From positions 1 through 64,000 of the forward strand of contig NW_027473847.1 in the NCBI RefSeq assembly GCF_050947335.1: a stretch of DNA of 64,000 nt. Direction: 5' to 3'. This stretch comes from Megachile rotundata (taxonomy: Eukaryota; Arthropoda; Insecta; Hymenoptera; Megachilidae). Under the pieces are notes generated by a model. That model did not search any database. It was not told the origin of the DNA and saw nothing but the letters and a program-made list of their open reading frames with translations. A program made the translations under genes and the position numbers. Shown piece by piece: positions 41,482 through 55,418 of this stretch; positions within the stretch are counted from its first letter, which is position 1; each line of letters opens with the position of its first letter.

Positions 41482-44347
41482 GTGAGTGTAATAAGTATAG
41501 TAATTGTCGCTCTATCGTTCATATAAGCACAATCTGGCTAATAATATGAGTTAGATTGATAATAATAAGAATAATGAGTATAGTAATTGTCGTCCTATCG
41601 ATGATATAAGCATAATCTGGCTAATAATATGAGTTACATTGACAATAATAAGAGTAATAAGTAGAGTAATTGTCGTTCTTTCGATCATATAAGCATACTA
41701 TGGCTAATAATATGAATTAGACTGATAACAGTGAGTGTACTAAGTATAGTAAGTGTCGTTCTATCGATCATATAAGCATAATATGGCTAATAATATGAGT
41801 TAGATTGATAATAATAAGAGTAGTAAGTACAGTAATTGTCGTAATATCGATCATATAAGCATAATGTGGCTAATAATATGAGTTAGATTGATAATAGAGA
41901 GTGTAATAAGTATAGTAATTGTCGTTCTATCGATCATATAAGCGTAATATGGCTAATAATATGAGTTAGATTGATAATAATAAGAGCAATAAGTATAGTA
42001 ATTGTCGTTCTATCGATCATATCTGCATAATATGGTCAATAATATGAGTTAGATTGGTAATAATAAGAGTAATAAGTATAGTAATTGTCGTTCTATCGAT
42101 CATATAAGCATAATATGGTTAATAATATGAGTTAGATTGATAAGAATAAGAGTAATGAGTATAGTAATTGTCGTACTATCGATCATATAAGCATGATATG
42201 GCTAGTAATATGAGTTAGATTGATAATAGTGAGTGTAATAAGTACAGTAATTGTCGTTATATCGATCATGTAAGCATAATATGGCTAATAATATGAGTTA
42301 GATTGATAATAATAAGAGTAATGAGTATAGTAATTGTCGTACTATCGGTCATATAACCATGATATGGATAGTAATATGAGTTAGAATGATAATAGTGAGT
42401 GTAATGAGTATAGTAATTGTCGTTATATCGATCATGTAAGCATAATATGGCTAATAATATGAGTTAGATTGATAATAATAAGAGCAATGAGTATAGTAAT
42501 TGTCGTACTATCGATCATATAAGCATAATATGGCTAATAATATGAGTTAGATTGATAATAATAAGAGCAATAAGTATAGTAATTGTCGTTCAATCGACCA
42601 TATCTGCATAATATGGTTAATAATATGAGCTAGATTAATAATAATAAGAGTAATAGGTACAGTAATTGTCGTTATATCGATCATATAAGCATAATGTGGC
42701 TAATAATATGAGTTAGATTGATAATATTGAGCGTAATAAGTATAGTAATTGTCGTTCTATCGATCATATAAGCATAATGTGGCTAATAAAATGAGTTAGA
42801 TTGATAATAGTTAGCGTAATAAGTATAGTAATTGTCGTTCTATCGATCATATAAGCATAATATCGCTAATAATATGAGTTAGATTGATAATAATAAGAGT
42901 AATGAGTATAGTAATTGTCGTACTATCGATCATATAAGCATAATATGGCTAATAATATGAGTTAGATTGATAATAATAAGAGTAATGAGTATAGTAATTG
43001 TCGTACTATCGATCATATCTGCATAATTGGCTAATAATATGAGCCAGATTGATAATAATAAGAGTAATAAGTATAGTAATTGTCGTTCTATCGGTCATAT
43101 AACCATAATATGGCTGATAATATGAGTTAGATTGATAATAGTGAGTGTAATAAGTAACGTAATTGTCGTTCTATCGATCATATAAGCACAATATCGCTAA
43201 TAATATGAGTTAGATTGATAATAATAAGAGTAATGAGTATAGTAATTGTCGTACTATCGGTCATATAACCATGATATGACTAGTAATATGAGTTAAAATG
43301 ATAATAGTGAGTGTAATAAGTATAGTAATTGTCGTTCTATCGATCATATAAGCACAATATCGATAATAATATGAGTTAGATTGATAATAATAAGAGTAAT
43401 GAGTATAGTAATTGTCGTACTATCGGTCATATAACCATGATATGACTAGTAATATGAGTTAAAATGATAATAGTGAGTGTAATAAGAATAGTAATTGTCG
43501 TTATATCGATCATGTAAGCATAATATGGCTAATAATATGAGTTAGATTGATAATAATAAGAGTAATGAGTATACTAATTGTCGTTCTATTCATCATATAA
43601 GCATAATATGGCTAATAATATGAGTTAGATTGATAATAATAAGAGTAATGAGTATAGTAATTGTCGTACTATCGGTCATATAACCATGATATGGCTAGTA
43701 ATATGAGTTAGAATGATAATAGTGAGTGTAATAAGTATAGTAATTGTCGTTATATCGATCATGTAAGCATAATATGGCTAATAATATGAGTTAGATTGAT
43801 AATAATAAGAGCAATGAGTATAGTAATTGTCGTACTATCGATCATATAAGCATAATATGGCTAATAATATGAGTTAGATTGATAATAATAAGAGCAATAA
43901 GTATAGTAATTGTCGTTCAATCGACCATATCTGCATAATATGGTTAATAATATGAGCTAGATTAATAATAATAAGAGTAATAAGTACAGTAATTGTCGTT
44001 ATATCGATCATATCTGCATAATTGGCTAGTAATATGAGCAGATTGATAATAATAAGAGTAATAAGTATAGTAATTGTCGTTCTATCGGTCATATAACCAT
44101 AATATGGCTGATAATATGAGTTAGATTGATAATAGTGAGTGTAATAAGTAACGTAATTGTCGTTCTATCGATCATATAAGCACAATATCGCTAATAATAT
44201 GAGTTAGATTGATAATAATAAGAGTAATGAGTATAGTAATTGTCGTACTATCGGTCATATAACCATGATATGACTAGTAATATGAGTTAAAATGATAATA
44301 GTGAGTGTAATAGGTATAGTAATTGTCGTTCTATCGATCATATAAGC
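41446..44347 (-). repeat. Long-range duplicate, copy 1 (2.9 kb)
   Basis: It matches about 48,331-51,233 at offset 6,885, which becomes 6,886 after a one-base deletion at about 44,036 (gagcag here, gagccag there). Checks: gattggtaat 42,051/48,936, the rare atatcgataata 43,361/50,246, and aataagaatag 43,485/50,370. It overlaps the first unit of the 36-monomer tandem pair, so these duplications are interleaved. Confidence 0.88.
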
Positions 44348-46115
44348 GTAATATGGCTAATAATATGAGTTAGATTGATAATAATAAGAGCAATAAGTAT
44401 AGTAATTGTCGTTCTATCGATCATATCTGCATAATATGGTCAATAATATGAGTTAGATTGGGAATAATAAGAGTAATAAGTATAGTAATTGTCGTTCTAT
44501 CGATCATATAAGCATAATATGGTTAATAATATGAGTTAGATTGATAAGAATAAGAGTAATGAGTATAGTAATTGTCGTACTATCGATCATATAAGCATGA
44601 TATGGCTAGTAATATGAGTTAGATTGATAATAGTGAGTGTAATAAGTATAGTAATTGTCGTTATATCGATCATGTAAGCATAATATGGCTAATAATATGA
44701 GTTAGATTGATAATAATAAGAGTAATGAGTATAGTAATTGTCGTACTATCGGTCATATAACCATAATATGGCTAGTAATATGAGTTAGAATGATAATAGT
44801 GAGTGTAATAAGTATAGTAATTGTCGTTATATCGATCATGTAAGCATAATATGGCTAATAATATGAGTTAGATTGATAATAATAAGAGCAATGAGTATAG
44901 TAATTGTCGTACTATCGATCATATAAGCATAATATGGCTAATAATATGAGTTAGATTGATAACAGTTAGCGTAATAAGTATAGTAATTGTCGTTCTATCG
45001 ATCATATAAGCATAATGTGGCTAATAAAATGAGTTAGATTGATAATAGTTAGCGTAATAAGTATAGTAATTGTCGTTCTATCGATCATATAAGCATAATA
45101 TCGCTAATAATATGAGTTAGATTGATAATAACAAGAGTAATGAGTATAGTAATTGTCGTTCTATCGACCACGTAAGCATAATATTGCTAATAACATGAGT
45201 TAGATTGATAATAATAAGAGTAATAAGTATAGTAATTGTCGTTCTATCGATCATATAAGCATAATATGGCTAATAATATGAGTTAGATTGATAATAATAA
45301 GAGTAATAAGTATACTAATTGTCGTTCTATTCATCATATAAGCATAATATGGCTAATAATATGAGTTAGATTGATAATAGTGAGTGTAATAAGTATAGTA
45401 ATTGTCGCTCTATCGTTCATATAAGCACAATCTGGCTAATAATATGAGTTAGATTGATAATAATAAGAATAATGAGTATAGTAATTGTCGTCCTATCGAT
45501 GATATAAGCATAATCTGGCTAATAATATGAGTTACATTGACAATAATAAGAGTAATAAGTAGAGTAATTGTCGTTCTTTCGATCATATAAGCATACTATG
45601 GCTAATAATATGAATTAGACTGATAACAGTGAGTGTACTAAGTATAGTAAGTGTCGTTCTATCGATCATATAAGCATAATATGGCTAATAATATGAGTTA
45701 GATTGATAATAATAAGAGTAGTAAGTACAGTAATTGTCGTAATATCGATCATATAAGCATAATGTGGCTAATAATATGAGTTAGATTGATAATAGAGAGT
45801 GTAATAAGTATAGTAATTGTCGTTCTATCGATCATATAAGCGTAATATGGCTAATAATATGAGTTAGATTGATAATAATAAGAGCAATAAGTATAGTAAT
45901 TGTCGTTCTATCGATCATATCTGCATAATATGGTCAATAATATGAGTTAGATTGGTAATAATAAGAGTAATAAGTATAGTAATTGTCGTTCTATCGATCA
46001 TATAAGCATAATATGGTTAATAATATGAGTTAGATTGATAAGAATAAGAGTAATGAGTATAGTAATTGTCGTACTATCGATCATATAAGCATGATATGGC
46101 TAGTAATATGAGTTA
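43160..46115 (-). repeat. 36-monomer tandem duplication, unit 1
   Basis: It is followed almost at once by a near-identical unit at offset 2,986-2,987 (36 x 83 is 2,988). Shared markers in order: atatcgataata, aataagaatag, ttctattcatc, gtcgttcaatcgacc, gcataattggc, taagtaacg, gattgggaat, the aatgtggctaataaaatg monomer, gaccacgtaag, gtcgctctatcgttc, ctttcgatc and gattggtaat. Private change: the 81-base monomer ending near 44,076. Confidence 0.9.
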
Positions 46116-46145
46116 AAATGATAATAGTGAGTGTAATAAGTATAG

Positions 46146-49102
46146 TAATTGTCGTTCTATCGATCATATAAGCACAATATCGCTAATAATATGAGTTAGA
46201 TTGATAATAATAAGAGTAATGAGTATAGTAATTGTCGTACTATCGGTCATATAACCATGATATGACTAGTAATATGAGTTAAAATGATAATAGTGAGTGT
46301 AATAAGTATAGTAATTGTCGTTCTATCGATCATATAAGCACAATATCGATAATAATATGAGTTAGATTGATAATAATAAGAGTAATGAGTATAGTAATTG
46401 TCGTACTATCGGTCATATAACCATGATATGACTAGTAATATGAGTTAAAATGATAATAGTGAGTGTAATAAGAATAGTAATTGTCGTTATATCGATCATG
46501 TAAGCATAATATGGCTAATAATATGAGTTAGATTGATAATAATAAGAGTAATGAGTATACTAATTGTCGTTCTATTCATCATATAAGCATAATATGGCTA
46601 ATAATATGAGTTAGATTGATAATAATAAGAGTAATGAGTATAGTAATTGTCGTACTATCGGTCATATAACCATGATATGGCTAGTAATATGAGTTAGAAT
46701 GATAATAGTGAGTGTAATAAGTATAGTAATTGTCGTTATATCGATCATGTAAGCATAATATGGCTAATAATATGAGTTAGATTGATAATAATAAGAGCAA
46801 TGAGTATAGTAATTGTCGTACTATCGATCATATAAGCATAATATGGCTAATAATATGAGTTAGATTGATAATAATAAGAGCAATAAGTATAGTAATTGTC
46901 GTTCAATCGACCATATCTGCATAATATGGTTAATAATATGAGCTAGATTAATAATAATAAGAGTAATAAGTACAGTAATTGTCGTTATATCGATCATATC
47001 TGCATAATTGGCTAGTAATATGAGCCAGATTGATAATAATAAGAGTAATAAGTATAGTAATTGTCGTTCTATCAGTCATATAACCATAATATGGCTGATA
47101 ATATGAGTTAGATTGATAATAGTGAGTGTAATAAGTAACGTAATTGTCGTTCTATCGATCATATAAGCACAATATCGCTAATAATATGAGTTAGATTGAT
47201 AATAATAAGAGTAATGAGTATAGTAATTGTCGTACTATCGGTCATATAACCATGATATGACTAGTAATATGAGTTAAAATGATAATAGTGAGTGTAATAG
47301 GTATAGTAATTGTCGTTCTATCGATCATATAAGCGTAATATGGCTAATAATATGAGTTAGATTGATAATAATAAGAGCAATAAGTATAGTAATTGTCGTT
47401 CTATCGATCATATCTGCATAATATGGTCAATAATATGAGTTAGATTGGGAATAATAAGAGTAATAAGTATAGTAATTGTCGTTCTATCGATCATATAAGC
47501 ATAATATGGTTAATAATATGAGTTAGATTGATAAGAATAAGAGTAATGAGTATAGTAATTGTCGTACTATCGATCATATAAGCATGATATGGCTAGTAAT
47601 ATGAGTTAGATTGATAATAGTGAGTGTAATAAGTATAGTAATTGTCGTTATATCGATCATGTAAGCATAATATGGCTAATAATATGAGTTAGATTGATAA
47701 TAATAAGAGTAATGAGTATAGTAATTGTCGTACTATCGGTCATATAACCATAATATGGCTAGTAATATGAGTTAGAATGATAATAGTGAGTGTAATAAGT
47801 ATAGTAATTGTCGTTATATCGATCATGTAAGCATAATATGGCTAATAATATGAGTTAGATTGATAATAATAAGAGCAATGAGTATAGTAATTGTCGTACT
47901 ATCGATCATATAAGCATAATATGGCTAATAATATGAGTTAGATTGATAACAGTTAGCGTAATAAGTATAGTAATTGTCGTTCTATCGATCATATAAGCAT
48001 AATGTGGCTAATAAAATGAGTTAGATTGATAATAGTTAGCGTAATAAGTATAGTAATTGTCGTTCTATCGATCATATAAGCATAATATCGCTAATAATAT
48101 GAGTTAGATTGATAATAACAAGAGTAATGAGTATAGTAATTGTCGTTCTATCGACCACGTAAGCATAATATTGCTAATAACATGAGTTAGATTGATAATA
48201 ATAAGAGTAATAAGTATAGTAATTGTCGTTCTATCGATCATATAAGCATAATATGGCTAATAATATGAGTTAGATTGATAATAATAAGAGTAATGAGTAT
48301 ACTAATTGTCGTTCTATTCATCATATAAGCATAATATGGCTAATAATATGAGTTAGATTGATAATAGTGAGTGTAATAAGTATAGTAATTGTCGCTCTAT
48401 CGTTCATATAAGCACAATCTGGCTAATAATATGAGTTAGATTGATAATAATAAGAATAATGAGTATAGTAATTGTCGTCCTATCGATGATATAAGCATAA
48501 TCTGGCTAATAATATGAGTTACATTGACAATAATAAGAGTAATAAGTAGAGTAATTGTCGTTCTTTCGATCATATAAGCATACTATGGCTAATAATATGA
48601 ATTAGACTGATAACAGTGAGTGTACTAAGTATAGTAAGTGTCGTTCTATCGATCATATAAGCATAATATGGCTAATAATATGAGTTAGATTGATAATAAT
48701 AAGAGTAGTAAGTACAGTAATTGTCGTAATATCGATCATATAAGCATAATGTGGCTAATAATATGAGTTAGATTGATAATAGAGAGTGTAATAAGTATAG
48801 TAATTGTCGTTCTATCGATCATATAAGCGTAATATGGCTAATAATATGAGTTAGATTGATAATAATAAGAGCAATAAGTATAGTAATTGTCGTTCTATCG
48901 ATCATATCTGCATAATATGGTCAATAATATGAGTTAGATTGGTAATAATAAGAGTAATAAGTATAGTAATTGTCGTTCTATCGATCATATAAGCATAATA
49001 TGGTTAATAATATGAGTTAGATTGATAAGAATAAGAGTAATGAGTATAGTAATTGTCGTACTATCGATCATATAAGCATGATATGGCTAGTAATATGAGT
49101 TA
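46146..49102 (-). repeat. 36-monomer tandem duplication, unit 2
   Basis: Second unit of the pair, with the same ordered markers. The join between units falls in a stretch of about 30 bases (gataatagtgagtgtaataag and flanks) that is identical in the possible parents, as expected for exchange between aligned monomers. Private variants include taatgagtatac near 48,294 (taataagtatac in unit 1). Confidence 0.9.
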
Positions 49103-51233
49103 GATTGATAATAGTGAGTGTAATAAGTACAGTAATTGTCGTTATATCGATCATGTAAGCATAATATGGCTAATAATATGAGTTAGATTGATAATAATAA
49201 GAGTAATGAGTATAGTAATTGTCGTACTATCGGTCATATAACCATGATATGGATAGTAATATGAGTTAGAATGATAATAGTGAGTGTAATGAGTATAGTA
49301 ATTGTCGTTATATCGATCATGTAAGCATAATATGGCTAATAATATGAGTTAGATTGATAATAATAAGAGCAATGAGTATAGTAATTGTCGTACTATCGAT
49401 CATATAAGCATAATATGGCTAATAATATGAGTTAGATTGATAATAATAAGAGCAATAAGTATAGTAATTGTCGTTCAATCGACCATATCTGCATAATATG
49501 GTTAATAATATGAGCTAGATTAATAATAATAAGAGTAATAAGTACAGTAATTGTCGTTATATCGATCATATAAGCATAATGTGGCTAATAATATGAGTTA
49601 GATTGATAATATTGAGCGTAATAAGTATAGTAATTGTCGTTCTATCGATCATATAAGCATAATGTGGCTAATAAAATGAGTTAGATTGATAATAGTTAGC
49701 GTAATAAGTATAGTAATTGTCGTTCTATCGATCATATAAGCATAATATCGCTAATAATATGAGTTAGATTGATAATAATAAGAGTAATGAGTATAGTAAT
49801 TGTCGTACTATCGATCATATAAGCATAATATGGCTAATAATATGAGTTAGATTGATAATAATAAGAGTAATGAGTATAGTAATTGTCGTACTATCGATCA
49901 TATCTGCATAATTGGCTAATAATATGAGCCAGATTGATAATAATAAGAGTAATAAGTATAGTAATTGTCGTTCTATCGGTCATATAACCATAATATGGCT
50001 GATAATATGAGTTAGATTGATAATAGTGAGTGTAATAAGTAACGTAATTGTCGTTCTATCGATCATATAAGCACAATATCGCTAATAATATGAGTTAGAT
50101 TGATAATAATAAGAGTAATGAGTATAGTAATTGTCGTACTATCGGACATATAACCATGATATGACTAGTAATATGAGTTAAAATGATAATAGTGAGTGTA
50201 ATAAGTATAGTAATTGTCGTTCTATCGATCATATAAGCACAATATCGATAATAATATGAGTTAGATTGATAATAATAAGAGTAATGAGTATAGTAATTGT
50301 CGTACTATCGGTCATATAACCATGATATGACTAGTAATATGAGTTAAAATGATAATAGTGAGTGTAATAAGAATAGTAATTGTCGTTATATCGATCATGT
50401 AAGCATAATATGGCTAATAATATGAGTTAGATTGATAATAATAAGAGTAATGAGTATACTAATTGTCGTTCTATTCATCATATAAGCATAATATGGCTAA
50501 TAATATGAGTTAGATTGATAATAATAAGAGTAATGAGTATAGTAATTGTCGTACTATCGGTCATATAACCATGATATGGCTAGTAATATGAGTTAGAATG
50601 ATAATAGTGAGTGTAATAAGTATAGTAATTGTCGTTATATCGGTCATGTAAGCATAATATGGCTAATAATATGAGTTAGATTGATAATAATAAGAGCAAT
50701 GAGTATAGTAATTGTCGTACTATCGATCATATAAGCATAATATGGCTAATAATATGAGTTAGATTGATAATAATAAGAGCAATAAGTATAGTAATTGTCG
50801 TTCAATCGACCATATCTGCATAATATGGTTAATAATATGAGCTAGATTAATAATAATAAGAGTAATAAGTACAGTAATTGTCGTTATATCGATCATATCT
50901 GCATAATTGGCTAGTAATATGAGCCAGATTGATAATAATAAGAGTAATAAGTATAGTAATTGTCGTTCTATCGGTCATATAACCATAATATGGCTGATAA
51001 TATGAGTTAGATTGATAATAGTGAGTGTAATAAGTAACGTAATTGTCGTTCTATCGATCATATAAGCACAATATCGCTAATAATATGAGTTAGATTGATA
51101 ATAATAAGAGTAATGAGTATAGTAATTGTCGTACTATCGGTCATATAACCATGATATGACTAGTAATATGAGTTAAAATGATAATAGTGAGTGTAATAGG
51201 TATAGTAATTGTCGTTCTATCGATCATATAAGC
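48331..51233 (-). repeat. Long-range duplicate, copy 2 (2.9 kb)
   Basis: Partner of 41,446-44,347. It retains gagccag at about 50,925, as does 47,020, which shows that the one-base deletion at 44,036 is the derived state. Its end overlaps the copy of the post-gap sequence, so 48.3-51.7 kb closely mirrors 41.4-44.3 kb followed by the Block B start. Confidence 0.88.
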
Positions 51234-52208
51234 ACAATATCGCTAATAATATGAGTTAGATTGATAATAATAAGAGTAATGAGTATAGTAATTGTCGTAC
51301 TATCGGTCATATAACCATGATATGACTAGTAATATGAGTTAAAATGATAATAGTGAGTGTAATAAGTATAGTAATTGTCGTTATATCGATCATGTAAGAT
51401 TAATATGGCTAATAATATGAGTTAGATTGATAATAATAAGAGTAATGTGTATACTAATTGTCGTTCTATTCATCATATAAGCATAATATGATTAATAATA
51501 TGAGTTAAATTGATAATAATAAGAGTAATAAGTATAGTAATTGTCGTTCTATCGATCATATCTGCATAATATGGCTAATAATATGAGTTAGACTGATAAC
51601 AGTGAGTGTACTAAGTATAGTAAGTGTCGTTCTATCGATCATATTAGCATAATATGGCTAATAATATGAGTTAGATTGATAATAATAAGAGTAGTAAGTA
51701 CAGTAACTGTCGTTATATCGATCATATAAGCATAATGTGGCTAATAATATGAGTTAGATTGATAATAGTGAGTGTAATAAGTATAGTAATTGTCGTTCTA
51801 TCGATCATATAAGCGTAATATGGCTAATAATATGAGTTAGATTGATAATAATAAGAGCAATAAGTATAGTAATTGTCGTTCTAACGATCATATCTGCATA
51901 ATATGGTCAATAATATGAGTTAGATTGGTAATAATAAGAGTAATAAGTATAGTAATTGTCGTTCTATCGATCATATAAGCATAATATGGTTAATAATATG
52001 AGTTTGATTGATAATAATAAGAGTAATGAGTATACTAATTGTCGTTCTATTCATCATATAAGCATAATATGATTAATAATATGAGTTAAATTGATAATAA
52101 TAAGAGTAATGAGTATAGTAATTGTCGTACTATCGATCATATAAGCATGATATGGCTAGTAATATGAGTTAGATTGATAATAGTGAGTGTAATAAGTATA
52201 GTAATTGT
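51215..52208 (-). repeat. 12-monomer segment, copy 1
   Basis: Repeated at 53,041-54,034 (offset 1,826, 22 monomers) and in part at 54,617-55,370. Markers: caatatcgc, ttctattcatc, atatgattaat, gactgataacagtg, catattagc, aagagtagtaag, ctaacgatc and gagtttgattg. Confidence 0.87.
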
Positions 52209-53040
52209 CGTTCTATCGATCATATAAGCATAATCTGGCTAATAATATGAGTTAGATTGATAATAGTGAGTGTAATAAGTATAGTAATTGTCGTTCTATC
52301 GATCATATAAGCACAATATCGCTAATAATATGAGTTAGATTGATAATAATAAGAGTAATTTTTACAGTAATTGTCGTTATATCGATCATATAAGCATAAT
52401 ATTGCTAATAATATGAGTTAGATTGATAATAATAAGAGTAATAGGTATAGCAATTGTCGTTCTATCGATCATATAATCATAATACGGCTAATAATATGAG
52501 TTAGATTGATAATAATAAGAGTAATGAGTATAGTAATTGTCGTTCTATCGATCATATTTGCATAATATGGTTAATAATATGAGTTAGATTGATAGCAGTG
52601 AGTGTAATAAATATAGTAATTGTGGTTCTATCGATCATATAAGCATAATATGGCTAATAATATGAGTTAGATTGATAATAATAAGAATAATAAGTATAGT
52701 AATTGTCGTTCTATCGGTCATATAACCATAATATGGCTAATAATATGAGTTAGATTGATAATAGTGGGTGTAAAAAGTATAGTAATTGTCATTATATCGA
52801 TCATGTAAGCATAATATGGCTAATAATATGAGTTAGATTTATAATAATAAGAGTAATGAGTATAGCAATTGGCGTACTATCGATCATATAAGCATAATAT
52901 GGCTAATAATATGAGTTAGATTGATAATAATAAGAGTGATAAGTATAAGAATTGTCGTTCTATCGGTCATATAACCATAATATGGATAATAATATGAGTT
53001 AGATTGATAATAGTGAGTGTAATAAGTATAGTAATTGTCG
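52209..53040 (-). repeat. Ten monomers between two 12-monomer copies
   Basis: The first half (gagtaatttttacag, atattgc, aggtatagc, atacggc, catatttgc, gatagcagtg) recurs at about 59,610-59,900. The second half (gtgggtgtaaaaag, gtcattatatcg, aattggcg, gagtgataag, atatggataat) recurs at about 55,360-55,700 and in the 21-monomer pair. Confidence 0.83.
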
Positions 53041-54034
53041 TTCTATCGATCATATAAGCACAATATCGCTAATAATATGAGTTAGATTGATAATAATAAG
53101 AGTAATGAGTATAGTAATTGTCGTACTATCGGTCATATAACCATGATATGACTAGTAATATGAGTTAAAATGATAATAGTGAGTGTAATAAGTATAGTAA
53201 TTGTCGTTATATCGATCATGTAAGCATAATATGGCTAATAATATGAGTTAGATTGATAATAATAAGAGTAATGAGTATACTAATTGTCGTTCTATTCATC
53301 ATATAAGCATAATATGATTAATAATATGAGTTAAATTGATAATAATAAGAGTAATAAGTATAGTAATTGTCGTTCTATCGATCATATCTGCATAATATGG
53401 CTAATAATATGAGTTAGACTGATAACAGTGAGTGTACTAAGTATAGTAAGTGTCGTTCTATCGATCATATTAGCATAATATGGCTAATAATATGAGTTAG
53501 ATTGATAATAATAAGAGTAGTAAGTACAGTAATTGTCGTTATATCGATCATATAAGCATAATGTGGCTAATAATATGAGTTAGATTGATAATAGTGAGTG
53601 TAATAAGTATAGTAATTGTCGTTCTATCGATCATATAAGCGTAATATGGCTAATAATATGAGTTAGATTGATAATAATAAGAGCAATAAGTATAGTAATT
53701 GTCGTTCTAACGATCATATCTGCATAATATGGTCAATAATATGAGTTAGATTGGTAATAATAAGAGTAATAAGTATAGTAATTGTCGTTCTATCGATCAT
53801 ATAAGCATAATATGGTTAATAATATGAGTTTGATTGATAATAATAAGAGTAATGAGTATACTAATTGTCGTTCTATTCATCATATAAGCATAATATGATT
53901 AATAATATGAGTTAAATTGATAATAATAAGAGTAATGAGTATAGTAATTGTAGTACTATCGATCATATAAGCATGATATGGCTAGTAATATGAGTTAGAT
54001 TGATAATAGTGAGTGTAATAAGTATAGTAATTGT
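53041..54034 (-). repeat. 12-monomer segment, copy 2
   Basis: Copy of 51,215-52,208. It reads gtaagcat and aatgagtatac where copy 1 has gtaagatt and aatgtgtatac. Copy 1 shares those two variants with the post-gap sequence at 41,189-41,250, so copy 1 is closer to that sequence than copy 2 is. Confidence 0.87.
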
Positions 54035-55418
54035 GGTTCTATCGGTCATATAGGCATAGTAGTGCTAATAATATGAGTTAGAATGATAATAGTGAGTGTA
54101 ATAAGTATAGTAATTGTCGTTATATCGATCATGTAAGCATAATATGGCTAATAATATGAGTTAGATTGATAATATTGAGCGTAATAAGTATAGTAATTGT
54201 CGATCTATCGATCATATAAGCATAATGTGGCTAATAAAATGAGTTAGACTGATAATAGTTAGCGTAATAAGTATAGTAATTGTCGTTCTATCGATCATAT
54301 AAGCATAATATCGCTAATAATATGAGTTAGAATGAAAATAATAAGAGTAATGAGTATAGTAATTGTCGTACTATCGATCATATAAGCATAATATGGCTAA
54401 TAATATGAGTTAGATTGATAATAATAAGAGTAATGAGTAAAGTAATTGTCGTACTATCGATCATATCTGCATAGTTGGCTAATAATATGAGCCAGATTGA
54501 TAATAATAAGAGTAATAAGTATAGTAATTGTCGTTCTATCGGTCATATAACCATAATATGGCTGATAATATGAGTTAGATTGATAATAGTGAGTGTAATA
54601 AGTAACGTAATTGTCGTTCTATCGATCATATAAGCACAATATCGCTAATAATATGAGTTAGATTGATAATAATAAGAGTAATGAGTATAGTAATTGTCGT
54701 ACTATCGGTCATATAACCATGATATGACTAGTAATATGAGTTAAAATGATAATAGTGAGTGTAATAAGTATAGTAATTGTCGTTATATCGATCATGTAAG
54801 CATAATATGGCTAATAATATGAGTTAGATTGATAATAATAAGAGTAATGAGTATACTAATTGTCGTTCTATTCATCATATAAGCATAATATGATTAATAA
54901 TATGAGTTAAATTGATAATAATAAGAGTAATAAGTATAGTAATTGTCGTTCTATCGATCATATCTGCATAATATGGCTAATAATATGAGTTAGACTGATA
55001 ACAGTGAGTGTACTAAGTATAGTAAGTGTCGTTCTATCGATCATATTAGCATAATATGGCTAATAACTTGAGTTAGATTGATAATAATAAGAGTAGTAAG
55101 TACAGTAATTGTCGTTATATCGATCATATAAGCATAATGTGGCTAATAATATGAGTTAGATTGATAATAGTGAGTGTAATAAGTATAGTAATTGTCGTTC
55201 TATCGATCATATAAGCGTAATATGGCTAATAATATGAGTTAGATTGATAATAATAAGAGCAATAAGTATAGTAATTGTCGTTCTAACGATCATATCTGCA
55301 TAATATGGTCAATAATATGAGTTAGATTGGTAATAATAGGAGTAATAAGTATAGTAATTGTCGTTCTATCGGTCATATAACCATAATATGGCTAATAATA
55401 TGAGTTAGATTGATAATA
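54035..55418 (-). repeat. Mixed segment with a 9-monomer copy
   Basis: From about 54,146 to 54,750 it matches 56,137-56,740 (aatgtggctaataaaatg, gaatgaaaataataag, gagtaaagtaattg, gcatagttggc). From 54,617 to 55,370 it is a further copy of the 12-monomer segment (offset 1,576 from 53,041). The tggttctatcggtcatatagg variant near 54,035 resembles monomers at 61.6 and 62.9 kb. Confidence 0.83.

Noticed and set aside
43874..44092. A 72-codon open frame on the minus strand
   Set aside because: It is repeat sequence read through 2.6 monomers. It stays open only because one monomer here is 81 bases (a private one-base deletion near 44,036), which keeps two monomers in the same frame. The near-identical copies near 46,980 and 50,880 have an 82-base monomer and lose the frame. 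The predicted peptide is low-complexity I/L/T repeats. It is not a gene.
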